Part shown: piece after piece, positions 43,153-52,543 of the stretch
Layout: every line of letters begins with the position of its first letter
Numbering within the stretch: position 1 is the stretch's first letter
Assembly: GCA_002335425.1 (NCBI GenBank)
Contig: DDCB01000019.1
Location: 54,118-118,117 of the forward strand
Reading direction: 5' to 3'
Length of the DNA: 64,000 bases
Source of the DNA: Chthonomonas sp. UBA2017
Lineage (GTDB): Bacteria; Armatimonadota; Fimbriimonadia; Fimbriimonadales; Fimbriimonadaceae
Position numbers and translations under genes: made by a program
The notes under the pieces: generated by a model
The model's database searches: none
Told to the model about the DNA's origin: nothing
What the model saw: only the letters and a program-made list of their open reading frames with translations

Positions 43153-43974
43153 TCAGACCCGTTCGAGCTCGTCCACGCGAACCAACAAGACGGTGCAGTT
43201 ATCGCTGCCGCCATCGGCCAGAGCGTCCTGAACCAAGTCCCAAGCCGCCGCCGAAAGAGTCGGTTGCTGGAGGCGTTCCAAGATTCGAGCATCGGGAACG
43301 TGGTTGACGAGCCCATCAGAGCAAAGCAGATAGAGGTCTCCAGGCTGAAGATCAAAACTCTCGACGTCGGCTTCAAAATCACCTTCGCCGCCGATGGCCC
43401 GGGTCAGAGCGTGGGCGTACGGGCTCGATTTGGCTTCCTCCGCCGACATGAGCCCTTGCCGGACCATTTCGTCAGCGTACGTGTGGTCTTGCGAGAGCTG
43501 GGTCAGGATGCCGGCCCGAAGTCGATAGATGCGCGAATCGCCGACTTGGACCAGCCAAGCCCGGTCTTCGACCATCAACAGCGCGCTGAGCGTGGTGCCC
43601 ATGCCTCGCCGAGAGGGAACGGCCCGCCCCACATCGGTCACAAACCGATGGGCCGCCTGGACGGCCGACCGAGCGGCAACTTCGACCTCAGGAGAAGGAT
43701 GGTCGTAATACACCCCGAGGAAGGTTTTTGCCGCGAGTTCAGAAGCGATCTGACCGGCGGCGTGGCCGCCCATCCCGTCACAAACCAGGTAGGCGTGCCC
43801 CCGGCGGACCAAAACGGCGTCCTCTTCGGGCAGATAGTATTCGAACTTGTCTTCGTTGTTTTCTCGGACTCGGCCGAGGTCCGACTTGGCCGCGACTTGG
43901 GTGCGCAGACGAAAGCGGAGCGGGGCCGCCTCCAGCGTGGCTACGGGTTCAAAGTTCGCCGTGATCTCGTCCAT
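43153..43974 (-). CDS. PP2C-family serine/threonine protein phosphatase
   Basis: A 273-residue PPM phosphatase. Metal-binding motifs are intact: DLGRVRENNEDKF, YLVCDGMGGHAAG, WLVQVGDSRIYRL, LLCSDGL and GSDNCTVLLV. It lacks membrane segments. Its start overlaps the end of the FHA gene by 26 bases, so the phosphatase is translationally coupled to a phosphothreonine-binding protein. No Ser/Thr kinase gene lies in the window. Confidence 0.93.
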   Translation of the reverse strand: MDEITANFEPVATLEAAPLRFRLRTQVAAKSDLGRVRENNEDKFEYYLPEEDAVLVRRGHAYLVCDGMGGHAAGQIASELAAKTFLGVYYDHPSPEVEVAARSAVQAAHRFVTDVGRAVPSRRGMGTTLSALLMVEDRAWLVQVGDSRIYRLRAGILTQLSQDHTYADEMVRQGLMSAEEAKSSPYAHALTRAIGGEGDFEADVESFDLQPGDLYLLCSDGLVNHVPDARILERLQQPTLSAAAWDLVQDALADGGSDNCTVLLVRVDELERV

Positions 43975-44845
43975 GATTCTCCGAATTGCGATAAAGGACG
44001 CGGATTTCGACCGTGCCGATTCGCACGACGTCCGTGGCCGAGAGGCGCGTCTTTTGGTTAAATTCCAGCTTGGCGTCGTTCACGAGCGTCCCGTTCGAAC
44101 TGCCGGTGTCGATCAGATAGACCTCGTCTCCGATGAGCTCGAACGTCCCGTGCGAACCCGAAACATAGGGGTCCGCGATGACGACATCGTTGTCGGCCCG
44201 CCGTCCAAAGCGATTGACGCCCTCTTTGAGGGTGACCTTTTCACCGTTGATCTCTAACGAAGCAGACCCTTCGATCGAGGGCGCGGCCTGAATGGCCGCC
44301 GTCTTGTTGCTCACCGGCATTTGGGTCTTGGCGGCTTCGCCGGGCATGGCCAGCGTTAGGGTCCATCCTCCCAAATCGACGGTTTCGCCATGACTCAGCT
44401 GAACTCTTTGGCCCGCCGCGAGAGCTTGTCCACGAACTTTCGTGCCGTTGGTCGATCCGAGATCGGAGGCCCAGACCTCTGAGCCCTCGAGATCGATCTG
44501 AGCGTGCCGGCGGGAAACGCGGGTGTCTTCGACGATCAGGTCGCCTTGTCGTCCGAGGACGTTCGCCCCCATTCGAAGGGGATATTCGCGGCCCTGGGGG
44601 TCGATCAACACCGGCAACTGAACGGCAGGTGCCCCGAACGCATCCGGGGGAAGGGCCCGATCAAAGATCAGACCGCAATCGACGCAATAGATCACGCCGG
44701 GCGGATTGAAGGTCTTGCAAACAGGGCACTGAACGGGCTTGATCGTTTGGGTCGCGTTCAAGCTGGGGGCCGTCCCCAGAATAGTCCGGTTGGGGTCCAA
44801 GGTCGGCGGCGCGCCCAAGATGGTGCGGTTCGGGTCTTGCGTCAT
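43949..44845 (-). CDS. Double-FHA protein with zinc ribbon and repeated N-terminal Thr motif
   Basis: A 298-residue protein. The N-terminus carries two copies of DPNRTILG (4-11 and 17-24) plus an NATQTIKP segment. A zinc ribbon CPVCKTFNPPGVIYCVDCG follows (about 40-58). FHA domain 1 (about 90-165) has VLGRQGDLIVED, VSRRHAQI and SDLGSTNGTKV. FHA domain 2 (about 205-290) has NRFGRRADNDVVI, VSGSHGTFEL and DTGSSNGTLV. FHA domains bind phosphothreonine, so the repeated R-T-I motif may be a kinase-modified ligand for its own or another copy's FHA domain, as in GarA. The last 26 bases overlap the PP2C gene. Confidence 0.9.
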   Translation of the reverse strand: MTQDPNRTILGAPPTLDPNRTILGTAPSLNATQTIKPVQCPVCKTFNPPGVIYCVDCGLIFDRALPPDAFGAPAVQLPVLIDPQGREYPLRMGANVLGRQGDLIVEDTRVSRRHAQIDLEGSEVWASDLGSTNGTKVRGQALAAGQRVQLSHGETVDLGGWTLTLAMPGEAAKTQMPVSNKTAAIQAAPSIEGSASLEINGEKVTLKEGVNRFGRRADNDVVIADPYVSGSHGTFELIGDEVYLIDTGSSNGTLVNDAKLEFNQKTRLSATDVVRIGTVEIRVLYRNSENHGRDHGEL

Positions 44846-45027
44846 AGAAATCTGTTATCCATGGGACGGGATTGAACCGATCAAACGGTTCGACTCGTCG
44901 GTGAATTCACAGTTCAAACCATCGGCAAAGAGCCTGGCGAAAGAGAGTCCCTTGGCCCCACCGCTCAAACTTCTCGGCATGAATCCGAGTATAACTTCCC
45001 AAGCCGCCCCGTCGACGAATCGATCTC

Positions 45028-45990
45028 ATGAATGTGCAAGAAGCGTCTGTCCAACTCGCATCGATGACCCAAGCGCTTGCGCAGGAGGTTGAAAAAGCCA
45101 TTGTCGGGAAGCGGGAAGTCATCCACCGCGCGATCCTGACTTTGCTCTGCAACGGCCACCTGCTTCTGGAGGACATCCCCGGGGTGGGGAAGACCACCCT
45201 GGCCAAAGCGCTCGCCAAAGCCGTGGGAGGCGAGTTCCGCCGGATTCAGTTCACCCCAGACCTGTTGCCGACCGACGTCACCGGCACGTCGATCTTCAGC
45301 CAAAAAGACGGACAGTTTTCGTTCATCCCAGGACCGATTTTTGGCAACGTCGTTCTCGTCGACGAAATCAATCGCGCCACTCCGAAGACTCAATCCGCCT
45401 TACTGGAGGCGATGGAGGAGCGCCAAGTCTCGATCGACGGGGTGACCCGGCCTCTTCCTCGACCTTTCTTTGTCATTGCGACTCAAAACAGTATCGACAT
45501 GACCGGGACATATCCGCTTCCTGAGGCTCAGCTCGACCGATTTTTCGCCCGCTTGTCGCTGGGGTATCCCGATGCCGAAGCCGAACTCGCGATTTTGGAG
45601 GCCCAGCAGATCGTCAATCCGATCGACCATGTCCAGCAGGTCACGAGCCCGGAAAGCCTGGAGAAAGCTCAGCTCGCCATCCGGGAGACTCGAGTCGATC
45701 CGCGAATTCGCGAGTACATCGTTGAGATTCTAAGGGCCACTCGCGTTCATCCGCTTCTGCAGTTCGGCGGATCGCCGCGAGGCTCGCTCCACCTGATGAA
45801 TGCGGCCCAAGCCCATGCGGCGATGGAGGGCCGAAGCTTTGTCACGCCCGACGATGTCAAGAACGTCGCCCCGATGGTGCTCGGCCACCGGATCATTCTT
45901 CGACCCGAGATTCGGGCGCGAGGAGGGTCCCAGGAAGATGTGGTGCGCGAGGTTCTGACTTCGGTCACCGTGCCGCTGCCGGTCGGATAA
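45028..45990 (+). CDS. MoxR-family AAA+ ATPase
   Basis: A 320-residue AAA+ protein. Walker A is DIPGVGKTTLAKALAKA, Walker B VLVDEINRATPKTQ, sensor 1 FFVIATQNSIDMTGTYPLPE, then QLDRFFARLSLGYPD and a C-terminal lid with GGSPRGSLHLMNAAQAHA. MoxR ATPases act as chaperones that activate partner proteins, usually with VWA or DUF58 proteins; here DUF58 follows four bases later. It is the first gene of an operon that runs at least to the transglutaminase gene. Confidence 0.92.
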   Translation: MNVQEASVQLASMTQALAQEVEKAIVGKREVIHRAILTLLCNGHLLLEDIPGVGKTTLAKALAKAVGGEFRRIQFTPDLLPTDVTGTSIFSQKDGQFSFIPGPIFGNVVLVDEINRATPKTQSALLEAMEERQVSIDGVTRPLPRPFFVIATQNSIDMTGTYPLPEAQLDRFFARLSLGYPDAEAELAILEAQQIVNPIDHVQQVTSPESLEKAQLAIRETRVDPRIREYIVEILRATRVHPLLQFGGSPRGSLHLMNAAQAHAAMEGRSFVTPDDVKNVAPMVLGHRIILRPEIRARGGSQEDVVREVLTSVTVPLPVG

Positions 45991-45994
45991 CGAC

Positions 45995-47215
45995 ATGATT
46001 CGGCGAATAGCAGGGATTGTTCCGTCGATCTCGTCGATCTTCCTCTTGATCATGGCGGTCATGGTCAATTCGGCTTCGTTGTTCTACATGAGCACGGCCA
46101 TGATCGCGCTGATCTTGGCGTGTCGACTCCAGGCTTATCTGAGTGTTCGTGGGCTCCGGTTTGAACGGGTCGCGACCCACCGGGCGACGGTCGGGCAACG
46201 AGTGGATATCGCGCTGACCGTCTGGAGCGAGCGCCGGATCAAGCGCCCGCTGGTCTTGATCGAAGACCTCCTCCCGAGTCGTCTGAGCCTCAAGGACCGG
46301 ACCTTGCCGCTCCCGATTGCGCCTTGTTTTGATCAGCCCGTCCGGGCGACCTACAGCTTCATCCCGCTCAAACGAGGGCGCTATCACTGGAACAAAGTCC
46401 GGGTCAACGGGACAGACGCCCTGGGCTTGGTGAGCGCCACCAAGACCTTCGAAACAGAGCCCGCCGAAGTCACCGTCTATCCGATTGCGATCCCCGTCGA
46501 TGTGCCGATTGCGCCGAGCTTTGGCTGGGGGATGGGGGAGATCGAGACCGGGTCTCAGCGCGGGGCCTCGCTTGAGCCGCGAGGCCTGCGCGACTACGCC
46601 CCCGGCGACCCGATGCGAATCGTCCACTGGAAGTCAGTCGCCAAAGGCGGCAAGCTCTTGGTTAAGGAGTTCGAGAGCGGCTCGCCGCAAGGGGCCTCGT
46701 TCTTCATCCAACAATCCCGGAATTCGGACATCTCCCCCCGGATTTCGAAGCCGGGCGTCAATGAGGTCTCCAGCTTGGAGGCGATGTGTGGGCACGCAAA
46801 GCACCTCGCCGAGACGATGCTCCGGCTGGGATCGGTGATCCTGTTTCCCGGCTTGGAGCCCGAGGCCCGTCCTCAGGGTCCGTCGACCGAGCGCATGGCC
46901 GAAGTCGATGAGATTTTGCTGGACATTCAGGCCGACCAAGACGAACCGATCAGCTATGCCGTCCGCCAGCATCGAGAGCAACTCGGCCAAGGCGCCTCGC
47001 TCTACCTCTTCATGTCGGTGGCCGATCCCGGCCTGCCTGGAGTCCTTCGAGACCTGCCGTTCACTCAGAAAGTCTGCTTGATTTACGACATGGAGGCTTA
47101 TGGGGGGGTGCCTCGCCCCGGACGCGAAAACGCCGCCGACGCCGGGTATCTGGCTCAGCTTCGTGCCGCTGGCGCCGATGTTCGGCTCATGCCCAAAGTG
47201 GAGGCCTTCTTGTGA
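45995..47215 (+). CDS. DUF58 domain protein
   Basis: A 406-residue protein. Two N-terminal membrane helices (ISSIFLLIMAVMVNSASLFY and MSTAMIALILACRLQ) precede a beta domain and the DUF58 signature LEPRGLRDYAPGDPMRIVHW, followed by a VWA-like remainder. DUF58 proteins pair with MoxR ATPases and transglutaminase-like proteins in conserved operons whose role is not settled. The last four bases overlap the start of the next gene. Confidence 0.88.
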   Translation: MIRRIAGIVPSISSIFLLIMAVMVNSASLFYMSTAMIALILACRLQAYLSVRGLRFERVATHRATVGQRVDIALTVWSERRIKRPLVLIEDLLPSRLSLKDRTLPLPIAPCFDQPVRATYSFIPLKRGRYHWNKVRVNGTDALGLVSATKTFETEPAEVTVYPIAIPVDVPIAPSFGWGMGEIETGSQRGASLEPRGLRDYAPGDPMRIVHWKSVAKGGKLLVKEFESGSPQGASFFIQQSRNSDISPRISKPGVNEVSSLEAMCGHAKHLAETMLRLGSVILFPGLEPEARPQGPSTERMAEVDEILLDIQADQDEPISYAVRQHREQLGQGASLYLFMSVADPGLPGVLRDLPFTQKVCLIYDMEAYGGVPRPGRENAADAGYLAQLRAAGADVRLMPKVEAFL

Positions 47216-49278
47216 AGCCGAGCGACCGTCTGCATGCGAGCTGGATTGACCAGCTTTTGGCCGCGACCGGAGCGATCGCCGCAGCCTACAGCTCGGGCAT
47301 GTCGGTCAGCCGGCCGACGGTCGCGCTCTTTTTTGCCGTCTGTATGGCGGCGGCCGCCATCCTCGGGGTCGCGAACTCTTTTTGGATCAGCAAAACCAAG
47401 ATCGCCCGTTATGACGGCATCGCCCTCGTCGTCGTCCTCACCCTGTCGATTGTCTTTGCGCTCCGCCTGAATAGTCTGCTGCCCGAAGGCGGTTATCCCC
47501 GTTCGATCTTGATCGGGGGGATCTTGAGCTGGATGATGCTCGGGGGCTTATTAGTGGCTTGGCGCGATCACACGCTCCTCTTTTTGTCGGTCCCTTGTAT
47601 TGCGCTCTTTGGGTTCGTCGGTTCGTGGGACATCTATGGGGGCGCCGTCTGGCTCTTCTTCTTGTTCTTGGCCTGCTCAGTCACGCTCTTTGCACGGAGT
47701 CACCTGCGAACGATGCTTCGGACCGCCGCCGCCCGGGGGCAAAGCGATCATGACCAACTGAAAAAGGGACCCTGGCGGTGGATGGCAGGGCCTGAAATTG
47801 CCTTGGCGTCGGCATTGGTGATTGTGCTGCTCAGCCTATTGGGGGCGCCTGCGTTTCAATCCACCGTCCAAGGCGTCGCTGGCGCCCTGCCATTGACGAC
47901 CATTCAGCCTCCCCCGATTGCGGCGGGGAGGATGTCCTTTGGCGGAGACTCCAACTCGGCGATCATCGGCCGCGGGCCCGCTGGGAACATCTCGCCGATC
48001 CCGGTCTTGAGCGTCAAGATCGCTGAGCCGAGGCTGCTTCGAGGGACAACTTTTGGCACGTACCAGGGCTCTCAATGGGTTCGACTGGCTCACCCGATGA
48101 CTGAAGCGGATGTTCAAAAGTACGGCCGACGAGACAACTTTCTTTATGACGGTCTCGCCACCCTCAAGGACCCCGTGTCCATCGACTTCGAGGTCGTCAT
48201 CCAGTCTGGCCTTCACCGAACTCCCTATTGGCCCGGCGAATATCGCTCGCATGAGCTCGACGATCTGGATCTTCGCATTCGTTCTGACGGTTCGTTGTGG
48301 GTCGAAAGTGGTCTCACCCAAGGCGTGATCTATCAGGGCCAAGCTTGGGTGGCGGGGCCCAAGAGTCCGGGGATCAAAGCTGGCAACCCGCCGGTGCCGC
48401 CTTGGAGCAACGCCGCGGGCTACTATGAGACCAAAGAGATTCCCGATCGAGTTCGAGCCCTCGCCCGCCAGATCGTTCAAGGTCGCAATACGGACCGAGC
48501 GAAGGCCGATGCAATCCTCGACGCCTTGTCCGAGCGATGCACCTACGACCTCCAGGCAGAGCGGGCCCCACCTGGCGCCGACCCGGTCGAATACTTCCTC
48601 TTTGAATCCAAGCGCGGATACTGCGATCTTTTCGCCAGCGCGTACGCGCTTCTAGCCCGCTCGGTGGGGCTCCCGAGCCGATATGTCACCGGCTTTCTGA
48701 TGCAGCCTGAAGTCCCGGATGCTCGCGGCTTCTACACCGTCCGGGCCAGTGATTACCACGCCTGGGCCGAGGTGTTCTTCGAAGGTGCCGGCTGGGTCGC
48801 TTTTGATGCCACCGAGCGAGCCGACACCGCGCCGGGGAGCAATCGCGGCGGTATCCCGGTTCCTGAGCAAAAGTGGTACGAAATGGCCGACACCGAAACG
48901 CTGATCAACATCGGACTCACGTTTTGCGCGGCCCTGCTCGTCGTCGTATTGGCGTGGCCGACTCAGCGAAGAACGCGCGATCCCGAAGTCAATCGCCAAA
49001 GAGCGCTCGACTCCACCTTCGTTCGACTCCAAAGAGCCCTCCAAGCCCAAACCGGGCGGGGAAGACACATCTTCGAAACCCCGAACGAGCACCTTCAGCG
49101 GATCGAGACCCTACTGGGACGTCACATCGCGGAAGCCCAAGACCTCAGCAAGACCTTGGAGAATTGGATTTTCTCCGGTCACACCCCCAGCGAGAGTGAA
49201 CTCAAGTCGATCCGGCAGCGGATCGCCGCCCTCCATAACGCCAAGTCGGATTCGCCCAAATCTCGGAAAGCCGCATGA
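47212..49278 (+). CDS. TgpA-like transmembrane transglutaminase
   Basis: A 688-residue protein. A bundle of about seven N-terminal helices (to residue ~220) precedes a periplasmic DUF3488/transglutaminase core. The catalytic triad is visible: Cys471 in KRGYCDLFASAYALLARS, His516 in ASDYHAWAEVFFE and Asp532 in WVAFDATE. A final helix near 565-580 is followed by a cytosolic helical tail. Relatives include Pseudomonas TgpA, essential for growth in that species. GTG 47212 starts within the DUF58 stop overlap; the end overlaps holA by four bases. Confidence 0.9.
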   Translation: MKPSDRLHASWIDQLLAATGAIAAAYSSGMSVSRPTVALFFAVCMAAAAILGVANSFWISKTKIARYDGIALVVVLTLSIVFALRLNSLLPEGGYPRSILIGGILSWMMLGGLLVAWRDHTLLFLSVPCIALFGFVGSWDIYGGAVWLFFLFLACSVTLFARSHLRTMLRTAAARGQSDHDQLKKGPWRWMAGPEIALASALVIVLLSLLGAPAFQSTVQGVAGALPLTTIQPPPIAAGRMSFGGDSNSAIIGRGPAGNISPIPVLSVKIAEPRLLRGTTFGTYQGSQWVRLAHPMTEADVQKYGRRDNFLYDGLATLKDPVSIDFEVVIQSGLHRTPYWPGEYRSHELDDLDLRIRSDGSLWVESGLTQGVIYQGQAWVAGPKSPGIKAGNPPVPPWSNAAGYYETKEIPDRVRALARQIVQGRNTDRAKADAILDALSERCTYDLQAERAPPGADPVEYFLFESKRGYCDLFASAYALLARSVGLPSRYVTGFLMQPEVPDARGFYTVRASDYHAWAEVFFEGAGWVAFDATERADTAPGSNRGGIPVPEQKWYEMADTETLINIGLTFCAALLVVVLAWPTQRRTRDPEVNRQRALDSTFVRLQRALQAQTGRGRHIFETPNEHLQRIETLLGRHIAEAQDLSKTLENWIFSGHTPSESELKSIRQRIAALHNAKSDSPKSRKAA

Positions 49279-50408
49279 AGATCAAGCTCGACAGCGCCGC
49301 AAGAGCTCAGTTCGTCCTCATCTCGGGCGAGGAGTCGAGCCTTCGCGAGCAAGCCCTTCACCAACTCCTCGAATTGTGGGAATCGGGTCCAGATGACTTT
49401 GACTGCGAGTCAGTCGTCGCAAGTGAGCGTGGGCCCCGAGACTGGATTCAAACCGCATCGACCACCCCTTTTCTCGGCACTCACCGGACCGTTGTGGTGC
49501 GACACCTGCTGCGACTCGGGTCACCACGCGACGTCGATGCGAGCGTTTGGAAAGAGCTGGGCGAGCTGCCTGAGACTGGCCGAATTCTGCTGGTTGTCGA
49601 TGACGAAGTCGGCGATGAGTCGAAGCAACGGGACCTCGCCAGCCTCGCCACAAGCTGGGAAAAGGCCGTCTCGGGGCTCAAATCCAAGGCCCGGCCCGGT
49701 TATGCCGAGGTCGTTTTGGCCAAAATCGAAGTCGGACAGATCCAAGAATATCTGGTCCAAGCGGCCGCGCAAGCAGGGAAGACCCTCAGCCGAGCGTCGG
49801 CTTCATTGCTGATCGAAAAGACCGCTCAGAGCGTCACCCTGGCGAGCGAAGAGCTGCAGAAGCTCATTCTCTATGTCGGAGACGAAAAGCAGATTCGCGA
49901 AGCAGACATTGAGGCCTCCGTCATCACGACCCGGGAGTGGAACGTCTTCAAGATGCTGGATGCCACCTTGGCCGGGCGACTCCCCGAGGCGCATCGACAC
50001 CTGAGAATCCTGATGCAGTCCAATCAAAAAGCCGAAGAGACTGCATTTCGCAGCATCTTGCCGACCTTGCATAGCCAACTGCGACTGCTTTGGCAGGCGC
50101 GGATCTACTTGGACTCCAACGTCTCCCCGGGTGCTGATTCGTCCAGCCTCAGCCACCTGATGCCTGAACGTCCCAACCTCGCAAAAGAGCCAGAATGGAA
50201 GCGGAATCGGATCATGCAATCGGCCCGATCGATTCGATTTGGGCAACTTTCCCAGGCGTTTCGAGAGCTCGCCGATGCCGATGCTCGACTCAAGGGCCAG
50301 CTTGACTTGGGAGCGACAGGATACGAGGCTCTGGAACTCTTGCTCCTTCGACTCCAGCACCACCTCAAGCCTGCGGGCCGACCCCCCGCACGAACCAGCT
50401 CAAGCTGA
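49275..50408 (+). CDS. holA: DNA polymerase III subunit delta
   Basis: HolA opens the sliding clamp as part of the clamp loader. The 377-residue protein follows the family layout. The N-terminal RecA-like fold without a functional P-loop begins LISGEESSLREQALHQLLEL; then come VVVRHLLRLGSPRD, the middle domain (ASASLLIEKTAQSVTLASEE) and the C-terminal collar (EETAFRSILPTLHSQLRLLW, LKGQLDLGATGYEALELLLL). It is translationally coupled to the transglutaminase gene, an unusual partner, and is followed six bases later by an EVE gene. Confidence 0.88.
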   Translation: MKIKLDSAARAQFVLISGEESSLREQALHQLLELWESGPDDFDCESVVASERGPRDWIQTASTTPFLGTHRTVVVRHLLRLGSPRDVDASVWKELGELPETGRILLVVDDEVGDESKQRDLASLATSWEKAVSGLKSKARPGYAEVVLAKIEVGQIQEYLVQAAAQAGKTLSRASASLLIEKTAQSVTLASEELQKLILYVGDEKQIREADIEASVITTREWNVFKMLDATLAGRLPEAHRHLRILMQSNQKAEETAFRSILPTLHSQLRLLWQARIYLDSNVSPGADSSSLSHLMPERPNLAKEPEWKRNRIMQSARSIRFGQLSQAFRELADADARLKGQLDLGATGYEALELLLLRLQHHLKPAGRPPARTSSS

Positions 50409-50414
50409 TTCCAG

Positions 50415-50894
50415 ATGGACAAGATGAAATACTGGCTGATGAAATCCGAACCCGACACTTATTCGATCGATGACCTCGAACGAGAAGGGGTGAACATGTG
50501 GGAAGGTTGCCGGAACTACACCGTGCGGAATTTCTTTCGCGATCAATTTCAGATCGGCGACCGGGCGTTGTTTTATCACTCCAATGCCGAACCGAGTGGC
50601 ATCGTAGGCGAAATGGAGGTCGTCAGTTTGGCGTACCCCGATCCGACCCAATTCGACCCGGCCAGCGACTACTTCGATCCGAAGTCGCCGCGAGAGATTC
50701 CAAGATGGCTCGCCGTGGATGTCCGATTCCGACGCCGATATCCTCGGATCATTCCACTTGCGGAGATTCGCACGATCCCCGAGCTCGGAGCGATGGGCGT
50801 CGTCCAGCGCGGTCAGCGTCTGAGCGTGATGCCCGTCACGCCCGAGGAGATGCGGATCATCCGCGCCCTAGTGGGTCTTCCGGCCGAGGACTGA
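50415..50894 (+). CDS. EVE-domain protein
   Basis: A 159-residue single-domain EVE protein: YWLMKSEPDTYSIDDLEREG, WEGCRNYTVRNFFRDQFQIG, RALFYHSNAEPSGIVGEMEV, and PRWLAVDVRFRR. EVE domains belong to the PUA superfamily and read modified bases in DNA or RNA; stand-alone forms are widespread, and some restriction systems use them as sensors. Position after holA suggests co-transcription. Length and motifs are normal. Confidence 0.92.
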   Translation: MDKMKYWLMKSEPDTYSIDDLEREGVNMWEGCRNYTVRNFFRDQFQIGDRALFYHSNAEPSGIVGEMEVVSLAYPDPTQFDPASDYFDPKSPREIPRWLAVDVRFRRRYPRIIPLAEIRTIPELGAMGVVQRGQRLSVMPVTPEEMRIIRALVGLPAED

Positions 50895-50947
50895 AGTCTG
50901 CGCCTCAGGGAAGCCCCCCCCTCACCCCATCAAATTGAAAATACTCA

Positions 50948-50962
50948 TAATAATGATTATCA
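50948..50962. promoter_or_regulatory. Fur-box-like palindrome
   Basis: TAATAATGATTATCA differs at one position from the 7-1-7 Fur core TGATAAT-N-ATTATCA. It lies in an AT-rich patch between two converging genes, where no promoter is expected, so it could be chance or serve an unseen small RNA. Confidence 0.25.
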
Positions 50963-51024
50963 GAAATATATTCTGGAATCGGCAGGGTCCAGGGAAGAGG
51001 GTCTCTTGAGAGATTCGAGGCGGG

Positions 51025-51231
51025 CTAGGCTGCGCTTTCGTCGCGATCTAAGCTGTTCAAGGCGCGGTCACACACACGAAAGAGCCCTTCGAGGCCGTCG
51101 GAATCTTGCCCGGCTTCGTCTCGTCGTTTCGAAACCAAGAACCAAGTCAAGAGGGCTCCTAAAGACGCCAAAAGCGCAAAAAGAGTCCATCGCGTTGCCG
51201 AGTTTTCGTTGCCTGAAGCCATCTGAGTCAT
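51025..51231 (-). CDS. Small single-pass membrane protein
   Basis: A 68-residue product with one hydrophobic helix (WTLFALLASLGALLTWFLVS), then a basic stop-transfer KRRDE and an acidic cytosolic tail. I recognise no family. The start may be ATG 51231 or 51222. It follows the DUF418 gene on the same strand by about 90 bases. Its reality rests on the membrane-protein pattern alone. Confidence 0.45.
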   Translation of the reverse strand: MTQMASGNENSATRWTLFALLASLGALLTWFLVSKRRDEAGQDSDGLEGLFRVCDRALNSLDRDESAA

Positions 51232-51318
51232 CCGATTTGTGACATTCACCGCCGCATGGTATGACGGTATTCGGAGTATCGGGGTTTCCAGACAAAATCT
51301 GAAGGAGCCAAATGTTAA

Positions 51319-52533
51319 TCAAATCAGCGGAGGCGGTGCCAACTCGGGCTCGGGGCGCTTGCGGATGGGCAGAACTCGCTTCAGAGTCAAGCTTCGCCAG
51401 CCCCACTCGACCGGCCCGAAGTCAAAATACTTGAGCCAGACCTGGGCGAAGATCAGGTTGACGAGCCAAACTCCAGCGACCACGCCCATCATCTGGTCGT
51501 AGGTCAGTTCCCCAAACTGTCCGAAGCCCCAGGAATAGAAGATGGCCGTGCAGATCAGTGTCTGTCCGAGGTAAGTCGTGAGCGCGACTCGGCCGACCTG
51601 GGCCAGCCAAGCCAGCGCTCGCGGGAACACTCGCTTCTCGACCATGAGGGCCACCACCACGAGATACCCAGGAGCCATCAAGGGTCCCAAAACGAGCTCG
51701 GCCATCATCGAAAGGGCGGATGACGAGCCGATCGAAGCAAAGTAGAACGAACTCAAGCCGATCGGGAGCCCGACCCCAAAAGCTACCCAGAGGCTGGTGC
51801 GAACGACTTTCGGATGAGCCGACGGCTTGCGCAAGATGCCGGCTTCGCACCAGAGCGCGCCGAGTAGGAAGAGCGGGACCAACCAGAGCAACATCATCGT
51901 CATGCTCGCCACCATCATTGCAAATGCGAGACTCCGGAACTGGAGTTGTTCCAAATAGGTCCCAGTGGCAAACACCTCGATCTCGCGCTGGATATTCCAG
52001 GGCGGGGCCATCGAGTCGCTGAGGAGCGGCATCCCGAGGCCGATCATCAAGCCCAAGCTCAGAGCGATGATCCCGGCAACTTTGACAATCAGGCTGAGCG
52101 TCGGTCGAGCGACCTGCAGAAAGAGACACGCGATGAGCGCAGTCACCGAATACATGAGCAAGATGTCACCGAACCAAAAAAAGACGCCATGAACGAGTCC
52201 AATCACCGCCAGCCATCCCGTCCGTCGGAAGTAGATACCAGGCCACTTCCCTCCTGAGCTCACGATTTTTTGGTACTGCATCGCCATCCCCACCCCAAAC
52301 AAGATCGCGAGCATCGAGCGGAACTTCCCCGTGACGAAGGCGATGATGCCGGCATCAACCCACTGTTCGGTGGGGGTCATCGGGACTGACAGGCCCACCA
52401 AGTCTTTGCCCACCGGTCCGCCAAATGCGGCGATGTTCGCCAGCAAAATCCCTAAGATCGCGACTCCGCGAAGCGTGTCGTAGACCGGCAATCGGTTCTT
52501 GGTCGGGGGCGGGGGTGCGGCCATTTGGGACAT
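51319..52533 (-). CDS. DUF418 (YeiB-like) membrane protein
   Basis: A 404-residue polytopic inner-membrane protein. The N-terminal signature is YDTLRGVAILGILLANIAAF (R-G-x-A-I-L-G-I-L-L-x-N), then FRSMLAILFGVGMAMQ, WLAVIGLVHGVFFWFGDILL and the C-terminal DUF418 domain VGRVALTTYLGQTLICTAIF. The product has about ten helices. The function is unknown; acyltransferase- or transporter-like roles have been suggested for relatives. It ends 10 bases downstream of the amidase gene's stop and may share its transcript. Confidence 0.88.
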   Translation of the reverse strand: MSQMAAPPPPTKNRLPVYDTLRGVAILGILLANIAAFGGPVGKDLVGLSVPMTPTEQWVDAGIIAFVTGKFRSMLAILFGVGMAMQYQKIVSSGGKWPGIYFRRTGWLAVIGLVHGVFFWFGDILLMYSVTALIACLFLQVARPTLSLIVKVAGIIALSLGLMIGLGMPLLSDSMAPPWNIQREIEVFATGTYLEQLQFRSLAFAMMVASMTMMLLWLVPLFLLGALWCEAGILRKPSAHPKVVRTSLWVAFGVGLPIGLSSFYFASIGSSSALSMMAELVLGPLMAPGYLVVVALMVEKRVFPRALAWLAQVGRVALTTYLGQTLICTAIFYSWGFGQFGELTYDQMMGVVAGVWLVNLIFAQVWLKYFDFGPVEWGWRSLTLKRVLPIRKRPEPELAPPPLI

Positions 52534-52543
52534 CAGGCAAGGC

